A DNA stretch of 64,000 nt from Chloroflexota bacterium (GCA_016213105.1 JACRBN010000026.1:186001-250000), one strand, 5' to 3'. Positions 8,394 through 17,282 are shown, counted from the first letter of the stretch. The notes: generated by a model from the letters alone, not told the origin. A program made the numbers and translations.

Positions 8394-10430
8394 TCACTGC
8401 GCCCCGATCGCTTCCATCTCTTCCTGCTTCTTAAACTGGCTCATGTACAGGTCGTAGTAGAAACCCTGCTTCGCCAGCAACTCATCGTGTTTGCCGCGTT
8501 CGATGATCTGCCCGGCTTTGAGCACCAGGATCACATCGGCGTTGCGGATGGTGGATAAACGGTGGGCAATCACGAAGGAGGTGCGCCCCGTCAGCAGTTG
8601 GTCGAAGGCTTTTTGGATGAGACGCTCGGTGCGCGTGTCCACGCTGGAGGTGGCTTCATCCAAAATGAGGACGCGCGGGTCTGCGAGCGCCGCCCGCGCA
8701 ATCGAGAGCAACTGACGCTGTCCCTGCGAGAGGCCTGATCCGCGCTCGCCCAGGACGGTCTGATACTTCTCGGGCAGGCGTTCGATGAAGGTGTCTGCGT
8801 TGGCGAGTTTGGCGGCGGCCAGCACTTCTTCGTCGGTCGCATTCGGTTTGCCGAAACGGATATTTTCCATGACGGAGGCGCTGAACAGGAAGGTATCCTG
8901 CAAGACAATGCCGACCTGCCTGCGAACGGATTCAGCGGTGACGTCGCGCACATCGATGCCGTCGATCCTGACCGAGCCATGCGTCACATCGTAGAAACGC
9001 GGCAGCAGGTTGATGATGGTGGTCTTGCCTGCGCCCGTCGGCCCGACGATGGCGATGGTTTGTCCGGGCTCGGCGGCAAAGGAGACTTTGTTGAGCACGG
9101 GCACACCGTCTTCGTATTCGTGCGAGACTTCAGTGAACTCGACCCTGCCCTTGATCTCGGGCATGGGCTTGGCGTCTGCCTTGTCAGTAACAGCGGGTTT
9201 TTCATCGAGGATGGTGAAGATGCGTTCCGCGCCCGCGACCGCGTTCTGGATGTTCGTCCACAACACGGCGATCTGCTGGATGGGCTGGTTGAAGCGCTGG
9301 ACGTACATCAGGAAGGTCACAACCAGACCCAGCGTGACGGTGGTGCCGAAGAGCGTCGTGCCCTTGAGCAGGTACCAGCCGCCGACGCCCGTCACGATGG
9401 CGAGGCCGACGTAGGAGAGCGCTTCCAATGTCGGGGCGAGCGCGGAGGTGTAGGCCACGGCGCGCACGTTGGCGTCGCGGTTGGCGGCGTTGACTTCCTT
9501 GAACTGCTCGATGTTTTCATCCGCGCGATTGAAGGCTTGCACTTCGCGCACGGCAGCGATGGATTCCTGCAACTCGGCGTTGACGTTGCCGATCTCCTCG
9601 CGGCTCTTGCGGAAGGCTTTGCGCGCCTCGCCCGAGAAGTAGACCGTGGCGATGAACATCAACGGCGAGACCGCCAGCGAAAGCAAAGCGAACGGCAGGT
9701 TGTTGTTGACCATGTTGTAGGCGACCCACACCAGCAGGAGGATGCCGCTGAACACGTTGACCAGCGCGAACGAGAAAGCCTGTTCGATGGCGGAGGTGTC
9801 ATTCGTGATGCGGCTCATCAGATCGCCGGCTTCGTGCTCGGCGTAGTAACTGAGCGAGAGATCGTGCAGTTTGCCGAACACTTCCACGCGCAGGACGCGC
9901 AGCACGTGCTGGCCGGTCCACGCCATGACGAAGAAGGTCGCACCCGTCAGCACCGCGCCGATGACATACAAGACGATGACGATGCCGATCAGGCGGACAA
10001 GTCCCGCGATGCGCTCTTCGTTGGTTGACGTGGCGGGATCGGGCATTTCATAACCGCCCATGGTAAATGCCTGATATACGATCTGGCGCGAGGATGACAG
10101 CGTGGACGGGTCGGAGGTCGCCAGCCAACAGCTGGAAGTCTGCGCTTCCCCTTCGGGCGGCGACCCGCTTCCAGTCCCGAACGAACCGAAACTTCCAAAA
10201 GCGGATTGTCCAACGGGGACGAGGAAGCAGTCCGTGGCCTGGCCCGATAGTTCGGGGGAAGTCACCTGAGTCCAGGTGGAGATGACCACGAAGAGGACAG
10301 CCAGGACGATCATGTACCAGAAGCGGCCGAAGTAGGAGCCGAGGCGGGCGAGCGTTTCGCCCAGGTTGCGCGGCTTGAGCGTCTCCTGGTTGAGAGCGCC
10401 GCCAAAACGGTTGTGACCACCTCCCATCAT
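8394..10430 (-). CDS. ABC exporter half-transporter, second subunit (consensus Walker B, altered signature)
   Basis: 678 residues: a six-helix membrane domain, then an ATPase domain. Visible motifs are Walker A GPTGAGKTTI, Q-loop VLQDTFLF, signature LSQGQRQLLSIARA, Walker B VLILDEATSSVD with the catalytic Glu, and H-loop IAHRLST. The signature is LSQGQ instead of LSGGQ. The partner encoded upstream has the opposite pattern, so together they form a heterodimeric exporter with one degenerate and one active ATP site, as in BmrCD or TM287/288. An unusual insertion of about 60 residues rich in Gly/Ser between the first two helices probably faces outside. A strong GGGGAGGTGA site precedes the ATG, which overlaps the upstream gene by four bases. 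Confidence 0.92.
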   Translation of the reverse strand: MMGGGHNRFGGALNQETLKPRNLGETLARLGSYFGRFWYMIVLAVLFVVISTWTQVTSPELSGQATDCFLVPVGQSAFGSFGSFGTGSGSPPEGEAQTSSCWLATSDPSTLSSSRQIVYQAFTMGGYEMPDPATSTNEERIAGLVRLIGIVIVLYVIGAVLTGATFFVMAWTGQHVLRVLRVEVFGKLHDLSLSYYAEHEAGDLMSRITNDTSAIEQAFSFALVNVFSGILLLVWVAYNMVNNNLPFALLSLAVSPLMFIATVYFSGEARKAFRKSREEIGNVNAELQESIAAVREVQAFNRADENIEQFKEVNAANRDANVRAVAYTSALAPTLEALSYVGLAIVTGVGGWYLLKGTTLFGTTVTLGLVVTFLMYVQRFNQPIQQIAVLWTNIQNAVAGAERIFTILDEKPAVTDKADAKPMPEIKGRVEFTEVSHEYEDGVPVLNKVSFAAEPGQTIAIVGPTGAGKTTIINLLPRFYDVTHGSVRIDGIDVRDVTAESVRRQVGIVLQDTFLFSASVMENIRFGKPNATDEEVLAAAKLANADTFIERLPEKYQTVLGERGSGLSQGQRQLLSIARAALADPRVLILDEATSSVDTRTERLIQKAFDQLLTGRTSFVIAHRLSTIRNADVILVLKAGQIIERGKHDELLAKQGFYYDLYMSQFKKQEEMEAIGAQ

Positions 10431-12394
10431 AGTGTCACCTCCCCAACAACCTGCGAGGCTTGCGACTCGGGCAATAGTTGTGAATTGTAGATTTCTGCAT
10501 AGATCGGTTCGTTTTCCATTAAGTCGGCATGTTTGCCTTGCGCCACGACCTCGCCCTTTTCGAGCACGAGGATCTTGTCGGCGTTGATGACGGTGCTGAT
10601 GCGCTGGGCGATGACAAAGGAAGTGCGGCCCTTCATCAGCGTGTCGAGCGCGGCCTGGATCTGCGCCTCGGTGGTGAGATCGACCGAGGAGGTCGAGTCA
10701 TCCAGGATGAGGATGCGCGGATTGAGCAGGAGCGCGCGCGCGATGGCGACGCGCTGCTTCTGTCCGCCCGAGAGCGTGGTGCCGCGTTCGCCGACATGCG
10801 TGTCGTAGCCTTCGGGGAAGGATAGGATGAAATCGTGCGCGGCGGCGGCCTTCGCGGCGGCCTGGATCTCTTCGAGCGTGGCGTCGGGTTTGCCGAAGGC
10901 AATGTTGTCGCGGATCGAACCGCTGAAGAGGGTGGTCTCCTGCAGGACGATGCCGATCTGCGAGCGCAGAGAATCCAGCGTGATGTCGCGCAGGTCGTGA
11001 CCGTCAATGGTGATGCTTCCTTCGCTCGGATCGTAGAAGCGCGGCAGCATGTTGATGATGGTGGTCTTGCCCGAACCGGTCGCGCCGAGCAGGGCAATCG
11101 ACTCGCCTGGTTTGGCTTCGAAGGTCACGTTCTTGAGCACGGGGTCGCCGCCGCCAAAGTAGCGGAAGGTGACGTTGTCGAATTTCACGTCGCCGTTCAC
11201 CTGCGGCAGTTTGATGGCGTTGGGCTTGTCCACGATGTCGGACTTCGCATCCAAAATCTCAAAGATGCGGTCGGCGGATGCGGCGGCCTGTCCCATCTGT
11301 GTGACGATCATACCGAACATCATGATGGGGAAGAACAGGTACATCAGGTACATCGAGAATTCCTGCCACGCGCCCAGGGTCAACGTGCCCACGATGATCT
11401 GCTTTCCGCCTACATATAAAATGGCGGCCTGTCCGAGGTTGGCGATCATGAAGACCAGCGGGAACAGGAACGTGAACAAACGGTTGACCGCGATGGCCTG
11501 TTCCATGGTGGCATCCGCGGCGGTGCGGAACTTTGTCTGCTGTTCCTTCTCGCGCGTGAACGCCTTGATGACCTTGATGCCCGCCAGGTTCTCTTGCAGA
11601 ACAGTGTTCAATGCCGAAAGTTTTTGCTGGACTTTCGCGAACATCGGCTGGGCCAGGCTGGCAAACACGCCGAACAACACGATGGCAACCGGCAGGATCG
11701 GCATGGCTGTCCACGCCAGCGACGCATTGGACGAGAACAGGATGATGACCGTGCCCGACAGCAGGATCACCGCGCCGACCAGTTGCAGCAGTCCCTGCCC
11801 GATGAACAGGCGGACTTTCTCCACGTCGTCGGTGGCGCGGATCATCAACTGGCCTGTCTGGTTCTTGTCGTGATACGAAAACGATAAATTTTGAATCTTC
11901 GCGTACAGATCGTTGCGCAGGTCATACGCGACCGTCTGGGAATTCTTCTCGGCCCAGAAGGCTTGCAGGAAGGAGAATACTCCGCGCAGGGCGGCGAAGA
12001 CGATGATCGAGACGAGGGCAACCGTCAGCGCCTGGGGCGCGCCGTTCAAATCCGCCCCCAACTGGATCTTGAGCTGTTCCACCGTTAAAGTGGCGGGATA
12101 TTTCAACGCTTCGAGAATCTTCGGCAAGGCCGCGCCCAGGAATTGCGCAGGGATCTTGTCCAGCGCCTGCAACATCTGGTCGGCGATGTAACCGCTGGTC
12201 ACCGCGTCGAGCACGTTGCGGATCATGCGCGGCACGGCCAGTTGCGAGAGTGTGGCGATGACGAGGAAAATATACGGGAGTGCGGCCTGGCGTTTGTAAT
12301 TCGTCAGGTACTTGACGGCGCGGCCGATGCCCTTGAAATTGGAGCGTTGGCCGCGTCGTCCGCGGGCTTGAGGTTGGGTCATGGTGGCTTGCAT
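10427..12394 (-). CDS. ABC exporter half-transporter, first subunit (degenerate ATP site)
   Basis: 655 residues with the same build as its partner. Walker A is GATGSGKTTI, Q-loop VLQETTLF, and the signature LSGGQKQRVAIARA is normal. But Walker B reads ILILDDSTSSVD (Asp in place of the catalytic Glu) and the H-loop reads IAQRIST (Gln in place of His). This subunit therefore supplies the non-hydrolysing half-site, while its normal signature completes the partner's active site. The gene starts six bases after marR and overlaps the next ABC gene by ATGA, so the three genes form one operon. Expected role: drug, lipid or peptide export, probably under MarR control. Confidence 0.92.
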   Translation of the reverse strand: MQATMTQPQARGRRGQRSNFKGIGRAVKYLTNYKRQAALPYIFLVIATLSQLAVPRMIRNVLDAVTSGYIADQMLQALDKIPAQFLGAALPKILEALKYPATLTVEQLKIQLGADLNGAPQALTVALVSIIVFAALRGVFSFLQAFWAEKNSQTVAYDLRNDLYAKIQNLSFSYHDKNQTGQLMIRATDDVEKVRLFIGQGLLQLVGAVILLSGTVIILFSSNASLAWTAMPILPVAIVLFGVFASLAQPMFAKVQQKLSALNTVLQENLAGIKVIKAFTREKEQQTKFRTAADATMEQAIAVNRLFTFLFPLVFMIANLGQAAILYVGGKQIIVGTLTLGAWQEFSMYLMYLFFPIMMFGMIVTQMGQAAASADRIFEILDAKSDIVDKPNAIKLPQVNGDVKFDNVTFRYFGGGDPVLKNVTFEAKPGESIALLGATGSGKTTIINMLPRFYDPSEGSITIDGHDLRDITLDSLRSQIGIVLQETTLFSGSIRDNIAFGKPDATLEEIQAAAKAAAAHDFILSFPEGYDTHVGERGTTLSGGQKQRVAIARALLLNPRILILDDSTSSVDLTTEAQIQAALDTLMKGRTSFVIAQRISTVINADKILVLEKGEVVAQGKHADLMENEPIYAEIYNSQLLPESQASQVVGEVTL

Positions 12395-12400
12395 GGTTCT

Positions 12401-12850
12401 CTACTCTCTATTCTCTACTTTCTTTGCGGCTTCGGTCAAAATATCCAGCGCCTGGCTGACTTTTTTTTGCTCGTCCGCGCCCAGGTTGGCGGTGAGTTCA
12501 TCCACCCAGCGGAAGCGTTCGTTGATGCTCTTCTCGATCAATTCGCGGCCCTTCACGGAGAGGGTAATCTGCTTGGCGCGGCGGTCGGACGGGTCCTCGG
12601 CGCGCTCGAGCAGTCCGCTTTGCACGAGTTTCTCCACCGTCTGGCTGGCGGCCGCGCTGGTGATCTCCATGTGCTCGCTCAAATCGGAGATGCCGCATTG
12701 CTTCTTATAATAGACCTGCATCAGCAGGAAGAATTGCGGCATGGAGAATCCCAGCGACTTGACGTAACGTGACTGGTCGCGCATCGAACGATGGGTGGTC
12801 ACATCCACCCATTGGCGCAGGGCCTTCGAAATTTGGAGGGAATCGGTCAT
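12401..12850 (-). CDS. MarR-family transcriptional regulator
   Basis: 149 residues, the normal MarR size. The winged helix-turn-helix spans about residues 50-110: GISDLSEHMEITSAAASQ is the recognition region and DPSDRRAKQITLSVKGREL is the wing with the conserved DxRxxxxxLT pattern. It leads the operon with two ABC exporter genes and is preceded by a clear promoter with an overlapping palindrome, so it most likely represses its own operon until an exported compound binds it. AAGAAGGA serves as ribosome binding site. Confidence 0.92.
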   Translation of the reverse strand: MTDSLQISKALRQWVDVTTHRSMRDQSRYVKSLGFSMPQFFLLMQVYYKKQCGISDLSEHMEITSAAASQTVEKLVQSGLLERAEDPSDRRAKQITLSVKGRELIEKSINERFRWVDELTANLGADEQKKVSQALDILTEAAKKVENRE

Positions 12851-12869
12851 AGTTAATCCTTCTTTTTAG

Positions 12870-12910
12870 TTAAGCATCCTTAAATATATGCGAAAATTAA
12901 CCTTTGTCAA
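12870..12910 (-). promoter_or_regulatory. Promoter and putative MarR operator of the ABC exporter operon
   Basis: On the minus strand a perfect TTGACA (12905-12910) is followed after 16 bases by TATATT (12883-12888). Overlapping the -10 side, 12870-12883 reads TTAAGCATCCTTAA, an inverted repeat with TTAAG arms, placed where a bound repressor would block RNA polymerase. Confidence 0.7.
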
Positions 12911-13009
12911 GGCGGGAAGAATAAGAGGTGTGTTAGAGAATCGGCGTTTTTTCACCCTGCTTCTGCCGCAGAGCCGGGAACGAAAAGCGCGGCCCGGGTC
13001 GTCACGGGA

Positions 13010-14617
13010 TCATTCAGGCGCCAGTCCCATGGTTGGGATGGGCGGGATGTCCCCGCTGTACAGCCAGCCATCGAAGAACGCGCCGAGGTCCCGGCCGCTG
13101 ACCTGCCCGGCCACGGCGATGAAATCGTCGGTGGTGGCGTTGCCATTTTTGAAGCGCTCGAAATAGGTTTTCAGGATCTGGAAGAAAGCCTCTTCCCCCA
13201 CTTCCAGGCGCAGCGCGTGCAGGGTCAGCGCGCCCCAATCGTACACGCCGGCGTTGAACAGGTCGCTTGCGGGGGGTTCGCCGGGCGGCGAAAAGTAGCT
13301 CTGCAGATCCACCACGAATGTGTATTCCTCCCGCACCCATTCATCCAGCGCGGCGCGGCCTTCGTTGTGCTCCAGCCACAAGCCCTCGGCGTAGGTGGCG
13401 AAGCCCTCGTTCAACCAGATGTCGCGCCAGTCGGCCACGCTGACGCTGTCCCCAAACCACTGATGGGACATCTCATGCGCCACCACCGTCTCGGTGTAAG
13501 ACAGGTCGTCGAGCTGGATCATGTCCGACCCGTAGATGGACAGGGTCTGCGCTTCGAGCGCCGTGCCGATCTGTGTGTTCATCACCACCGAGCCGTAGAC
13601 GTCGAACGGGTACGGTCCGAAGATGTCGCTGAAGAAGGCAAGCATTTCGTCCTGCTGCGCAAAGGCCTGGCTGATCTCGGGCGGCAGTCCCACCGCATAG
13701 TAATTTCGGATTTGAACACCATTGGGGCCTTCCAGGGTTTCCACGTCGAAATCGGCGATGTTGATCGTGACCAGGTAGCTGGCCATCGGCTGGTTCACCT
13801 CGAACACGTGCAGGGTGTTCGTCCCGTTGTTGCTGGCCTCGGTCAGCACGCCATTGGCCGCCACCTCGAACGGATTGGGCACGGTCACGCGCAGAGTGTA
13901 GGTGGCCTTGTCGAGCGGATGATCGTTGGCGGGGAAGAAGGTCGCGGCGCCATCGGGTTCGCTCATGACGTAACTCTCGCCGTCACCGATGACCCAGCCG
14001 GTCATGACCGGCAGCGCCGCCGAGCGCAGGGCTTGCGGGCGGCCGACATACGTGACCACGGTGGTGAAATTTTCCCCTGCTTCGAGCGCCTGTGACGGGG
14101 TGATGGTCAGCTCCTGCCCATTGCGGGTAAAGGCTGCCGCGTTTCCATTGACCGTGATGCCCGCAATCTCGAAGCCGATGAAATCCAGGTTGAACGTATC
14201 CAGGTTTTGCATGGCCCGCGCCTCGATGGTCACGACCCCGTGCAGGTCGCCCGTGGACACGTGCCGCACGTTCAGGTCGAGGGTGTAATGCTGGACGTCG
14301 TACCCGCCGTTGCCGAAATTGGGATAGAGCGAATCGCCCAGTCCGGGTGCGCCGATTCTCCCAGGCGGGGTGGGGGTGGCAGGGACCTGGGTGGGCGCGG
14401 GAGAAGCCGTTCCGGTCAGGAGGCTGGACGCGGTGGGAATCGAAAGCGTGCCTGCCGTCGTGGGCCGCGCGGGCGCCATCGGCGTGAATGTGAGGCCTGG
14501 CACGGCGGTTGATTGATCGGTTGGTTTGTCGGTGGGGTTGGCGGTCGGTGTAGCCTGTGCGCACCCCGTGACCATCAGGAAAATCAGGAACAGTTGCAGG
14601 ACTGGACGGGTTCTCAT
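13010..14617 (-). CDS. M1-like zinc metallopeptidase lipoprotein
   Basis: 535 residues. The N-terminus has a signal segment ending in the lipobox VTGC, then a Thr/Pro-rich linker to about residue 90, so the protein should be anchored outside the membrane by a lipid. An aminopeptidase-N-like beta domain follows, then the catalytic block VVAHEMSHQWFGD with the third zinc ligand in NEGFATYAE 18 residues on. The exopeptidase GxMEN motif is not intact (SVVMNTQIG is nearest), so endo- or oligopeptidase activity is possible. GGAGG precedes the ATG; a TATACT box lies at 14668-14673. Two more M1-like lipoproteins are encoded at 60.5-63.6 kb. Confidence 0.88.
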   Translation of the reverse strand: MRTRPVLQLFLIFLMVTGCAQATPTANPTDKPTDQSTAVPGLTFTPMAPARPTTAGTLSIPTASSLLTGTASPAPTQVPATPTPPGRIGAPGLGDSLYPNFGNGGYDVQHYTLDLNVRHVSTGDLHGVVTIEARAMQNLDTFNLDFIGFEIAGITVNGNAAAFTRNGQELTITPSQALEAGENFTTVVTYVGRPQALRSAALPVMTGWVIGDGESYVMSEPDGAATFFPANDHPLDKATYTLRVTVPNPFEVAANGVLTEASNNGTNTLHVFEVNQPMASYLVTINIADFDVETLEGPNGVQIRNYYAVGLPPEISQAFAQQDEMLAFFSDIFGPYPFDVYGSVVMNTQIGTALEAQTLSIYGSDMIQLDDLSYTETVVAHEMSHQWFGDSVSVADWRDIWLNEGFATYAEGLWLEHNEGRAALDEWVREEYTFVVDLQSYFSPPGEPPASDLFNAGVYDWGALTLHALRLEVGEEAFFQILKTYFERFKNGNATTDDFIAVAGQVSGRDLGAFFDGWLYSGDIPPIPTMGLAPE

Positions 14618-14721
14618 GCTCGACCTCCGTGAAGAAGCGTGTGGCAGGCCCGATGTCTTTCAGCATCAGTATATCATTTTGGGGCCTGGGCAGGAACTGG
14701 GGGACTTTCGTGGAGGCTGGA

Positions 14722-14753
14722 TGCCTGTATAGGACCATTGTACTATACAGGCA
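14722..14753. promoter_or_regulatory. Perfect 11-bp inverted repeat between divergent genes
   Basis: TGCCTGTATAG (14722-14732) and CTATACAGGCA (14743-14753) are perfect inverted repeats 10 bases apart. The site lies between the M1-like peptidase gene and the LuxR-type gene, upstream of both. A dimeric regulator site is more likely than a terminator since no T tract follows. Confidence 0.55.
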
Positions 14754-14769
14754 GGTTCTCAAAAAACAT

Positions 14770-14788
14770 GGGGGGGGGGGGGTATAAT
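14770..14788 (+). promoter_or_regulatory. G13 homopolymer directly joined to a TATAAT box
   Basis: Thirteen consecutive G (14770-14782) run straight into TATAAT (14783-14788), 34 bases before the ATG of the LuxR-type gene. The G run fills most of the -35/-10 spacer, so a change in its length would change promoter spacing. No convincing -35 box is seen. Confidence 0.6.
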
Positions 14789-14822
14789 TTTTTTGTCAAT
14801 CAGTCTCAAGCATGGAGGATAT

Positions 14823-15050
14823 ATGAGCCAAAGCAAGAGTTCCATCCTGACAGAACAAGAAATACAAATTTTACACTGGGTTCGTTTGGGCAGAACCAAC
14901 CAACAAATTGCATTGAGTTTCGGAATTTCCACCAGGACGGTTGAATATCATTTGGGCAGGATATTCAAGAAACTGGAGGTCGCTAATCGCACAGCAGCCG
15001 TGGTGCTGGCAGAAAAAATGGGAATATTGAACGAAAACGCGAACGGCTAA
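14823..15050 (+). CDS. Stand-alone LuxR/GerE-type HTH DNA-binding protein
   Basis: 75 residues, almost only the LuxR C-terminal HTH: LTEQEIQILHWVRLGRTN opens it and ISTRTVEYHLGRIFKKL is the recognition region. There is no receiver or sensor domain, so it may be a constitutive activator or be controlled by its own amount. The ATG at 14823 has GGAGG five bases upstream. It leads an AT-rich group with a secreted protein and an SLH surface protein, which it may control (inference). Transcription from the TATAAT next to the G13 tract would make its expression sensitive to tract length. Confidence 0.88.
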   Translation: MSQSKSSILTEQEIQILHWVRLGRTNQQIALSFGISTRTVEYHLGRIFKKLEVANRTAAVVLAEKMGILNENANG

Positions 15051-15136
15051 TGGACTGTGGATTTCCACAGTGGGCATTTCCTTGCCTGTTCAGTATACTG
15101 GGAAAAACATCCACACTTGTAAAAGGAGAAAATAGG

Positions 15137-16057
15137 ATGAAGCGAAAAGCGATCTTGATGTTGGGGGGCTTTATCTTGGTTGTGGCATTTGTTCTGGGTG
15201 TTTGGCGAACACAGACCGCATCTGCAAAAAATACGACGCTCAAGGAAATCCTCTTTCCTAAAAATCCAGCGCCACAAGTAGTCCAGGCCACAGCAACAAT
15301 CAGCCCTGAGAAGCCCACTGCCACGCCAACGGTTTTCCCTGAAGGAATGCAGAACCCGCCGACGAGAGAAAGTCTTGTAGCAATGGTTGGGGTGGAACAG
15401 ATGAAAAAAAATGAAATCATAGTGGAGGACATCAAAAAACTGACTCAACAGGCAGAAAACATTTATCTATATGCGGGCTGGATTCATAGTACAACAAAGA
15501 CGGAAGGATTTCCATCCACAGCATCGACATTGCCAGATGGTTCTCCTGTTCCTACGGCGTGGACTACTGACATATGGTTGTTATTAGATAAGGATGGCTG
15601 TGTCGTACAAGGCATAAATATTCAAGATACCGGCTCTCCCATCACTTCTGAGGTTTCAAAATATGAAAATGGGGTTTGGACAAATCTGACTTTAGAAATA
15701 TCGTTTGACACAAAAAATAAATCATATTGTCCCATCGATGGTGTCTTGGAAAAGGCGATTAATGATAAAGATATAGTTGAGCTGACATTAGATGATGGCA
15801 TCTTTAGAGAAGAAAATGTAAAAATATTCACGGTGATTGAGAGAACTAACAAACCCTTAGAGATTGCTAAAACAGGTAACTTTGTAAATGGATCTGTTCT
15901 TAAATATTATATATCTATAAATACCGGTTTGGTGATAGGAATGGAACAATATGATATTTCTCCAGACGAGAAATACATTCTGGTTCAACGATCAATAACT
16001 ATTTTAGATGAAAAAATAGAACAACCACCAACGGAAGTATTAGATTATTTAAAATAA
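15137..16057 (+). CDS. Exported protein of unknown function
   Basis: 306 residues from the ATG at 15137, which has AAAAGGAG upstream. Residues 1-28 form a signal peptide or N-terminal anchor (LMLGGFILVVAFVLGVW) ending near ASA. A short Pro/Thr-rich linker (TPTVFPEGMQNPP) leads to a soluble domain of about 230 residues with alternating charged and hydrophobic strands. I recognise no family. The region is AT-rich. The SLH gene originally began 16 bases after this stop codon, so both were one transcript, which the IS element now interrupts. Confidence 0.75.
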   Translation: MKRKAILMLGGFILVVAFVLGVWRTQTASAKNTTLKEILFPKNPAPQVVQATATISPEKPTATPTVFPEGMQNPPTRESLVAMVGVEQMKKNEIIVEDIKKLTQQAENIYLYAGWIHSTTKTEGFPSTASTLPDGSPVPTAWTTDIWLLLDKDGCVVQGINIQDTGSPITSEVSKYENGVWTNLTLEISFDTKNKSYCPIDGVLEKAINDKDIVELTLDDGIFREENVKIFTVIERTNKPLEIAKTGNFVNGSVLKYYISINTGLVIGMEQYDISPDEKYILVQRSITILDEKIEQPPTEVLDYLK

Positions 16058-16062
16058 CTCAT

Positions 16063-16090
16063 GGAGGTAAAAAATGATCAGAAAATTTTC
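16063..16090 (+). pseudogene. Detached ribosome binding site and first codons of the SLH gene
   Basis: GGAGG (16063-16067) precedes ATG at 16074, which reads M-I-R-K-F-S before the IS element begins. The same R-K-F-S codons reappear on the far side of the IS (17283-17293) at the start of the SLH reading frame. This is the original 5' end of that gene, cut off by the insertion. Confidence 0.85.
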
Positions 16091-17282
16091 TAGCCACCAG
16101 ACAGTTTGAGTAGAAAGGAGGTTGATCGGCGGGCAAAATCGAGTAAATTTGTTTTTGCGACAAAACGAATTACTTGGAGATGCACATGCCGACCAACCGC
16201 CTGTATCATACTTGGATGCGACAAATTTGTGAACTGCGACCTGGCGAACGAATTACTCGTCTGCGGAACTTTGTCTGGCTGATGGTTGGGATCTACCAAA
16301 GCCGATCGGTGCATCTGAGCAAAGTAGCCGGGAAGATTCCTGGTTTGGCAAACTTGGTTAGCATAACTCGGCGCTTGAGCCGCTTTCTGGACAATCCAGT
16401 CATCCGTGTACGAGAATGGTACGAACCGATCGCCCGTCAATGGTTGCAAGCCCAGTGGCAGAGTTTGAAAGAAATCCGTTTGATCGTAGATGGTACCAAG
16501 GTTGGCTTTGGACATCAGTTGCTCATGGTCAGTTTGGCTTATCGGAGACGATCTATTCCGATCGCTTGGACATGGGTGCGACAGGTACGTGGCCATAGCA
16601 GTGCACGCAAGCAATTGGCCTTATTGAATTATGTTCGGCTGCTTTTACCTGTCGGAGTACCCGTTTTTCTGGTCGGTGATTGTGAATTTGGCTCGGTGGA
16701 AGCCTTGAAATGGCTGGATCAGTGGCATTGGTTCTATGTTCTGCGCCAGAAATCCGATAGTGGTGTCTGGTTGCAGCATTCCACCGAATGGAAACCCTTT
16801 GCCAGTTTCGTTCAAAAGGCTGGTCAAAGTCGTTGGTTAGGTCACGGCTACTTGACGGCCAGCCACATCTACCCAACCAACCTCTTGGTACATTGGCAAT
16901 CTGGCGAAAAAGAGCCTTGGTGTTTGGCAACCAACCTGCCTGACCGTGATCTGACTTTACGATATTATCGGCGTAGGATGTGGATCGAAGAGATGTTTGG
17001 TGATCTGAAAAAACATGGCTTCGATTTGGAAAGCAGCATGTTGCATACATTTCTGCACTTGTCGCGTTTGACCTTGGCGGTTGCTTTTCTTTATGTCTGG
17101 CTCATTTCCTTTGGTGCTCGTACTATCCATTGGGGCTGGCGTCCTCTCGTAGACCGTTCTGATCGCCGCGACTTGAGCATCTTTCAAATCGGCTTCCGTT
17201 TCATCCAAAGGAGTTTGACCAATGCTTTACCTTTCTCGGTTCCGTTATGCGTTTATCTTTGATGTCAAACTGTCTGGTGACT
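16091..17282 (+). mobile_element. IS4-type insertion sequence with 11-bp target duplication
   Basis: About 1192 bp. The ends are inverted repeats: CTAGCCACCAGACAGTTTGA at 16090-16109 matches the complement of 17265-17284 at 19 of 20 positions. The target duplication AGAAAATTTTC flanks it (16080-16090 and 17283-17293). Because CTAG is a palindrome shared with the ends, the border could also be read as 16090-17284 with an 8-bp AAAATTTT duplication. The duplications are identical, so the insertion looks recent. It carries one transposase gene and sits between codons of an SLH protein gene. Confidence 0.92.
16186..17262 (+). CDS. IS4-family DDE transposase
   Basis: 358 residues from ATG 16186, which has GGAG upstream (TTG 16174 and ATG 16180 are alternatives). 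The DDE residues are visible: IVDGTK (first Asp), VGDCEFGS (second Asp), and YRRRMWIEEMFGDLKKHGF, which fits the Y-R-E-K signature around the catalytic Glu of IS4 elements. The length is complete and no frame break is seen, so the element may still be active. Its stop codon TGA overlaps an ATG (TGATG, 17260-17264) that opens the downstream SLH frame. Confidence 0.93.
   Translation: MPTNRLYHTWMRQICELRPGERITRLRNFVWLMVGIYQSRSVHLSKVAGKIPGLANLVSITRRLSRFLDNPVIRVREWYEPIARQWLQAQWQSLKEIRLIVDGTKVGFGHQLLMVSLAYRRRSIPIAWTWVRQVRGHSSARKQLALLNYVRLLLPVGVPVFLVGDCEFGSVEALKWLDQWHWFYVLRQKSDSGVWLQHSTEWKPFASFVQKAGQSRWLGHGYLTASHIYPTNLLVHWQSGEKEPWCLATNLPDRDLTLRYYRRRMWIEEMFGDLKKHGFDLESSMLHTFLHLSRLTLAVAFLYVWLISFGARTIHWGWRPLVDRSDRRDLSIFQIGFRFIQRSLTNALPFSVPLCVYL

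Noticed and set aside
16114-16122. AAAGGAGGT inside the IS as a ribosome binding site for a small leader gene
   Set aside because: The frame behind it (from TTG) has only about 37 codons and no support; the transposase has its own GGAG site at 16176.
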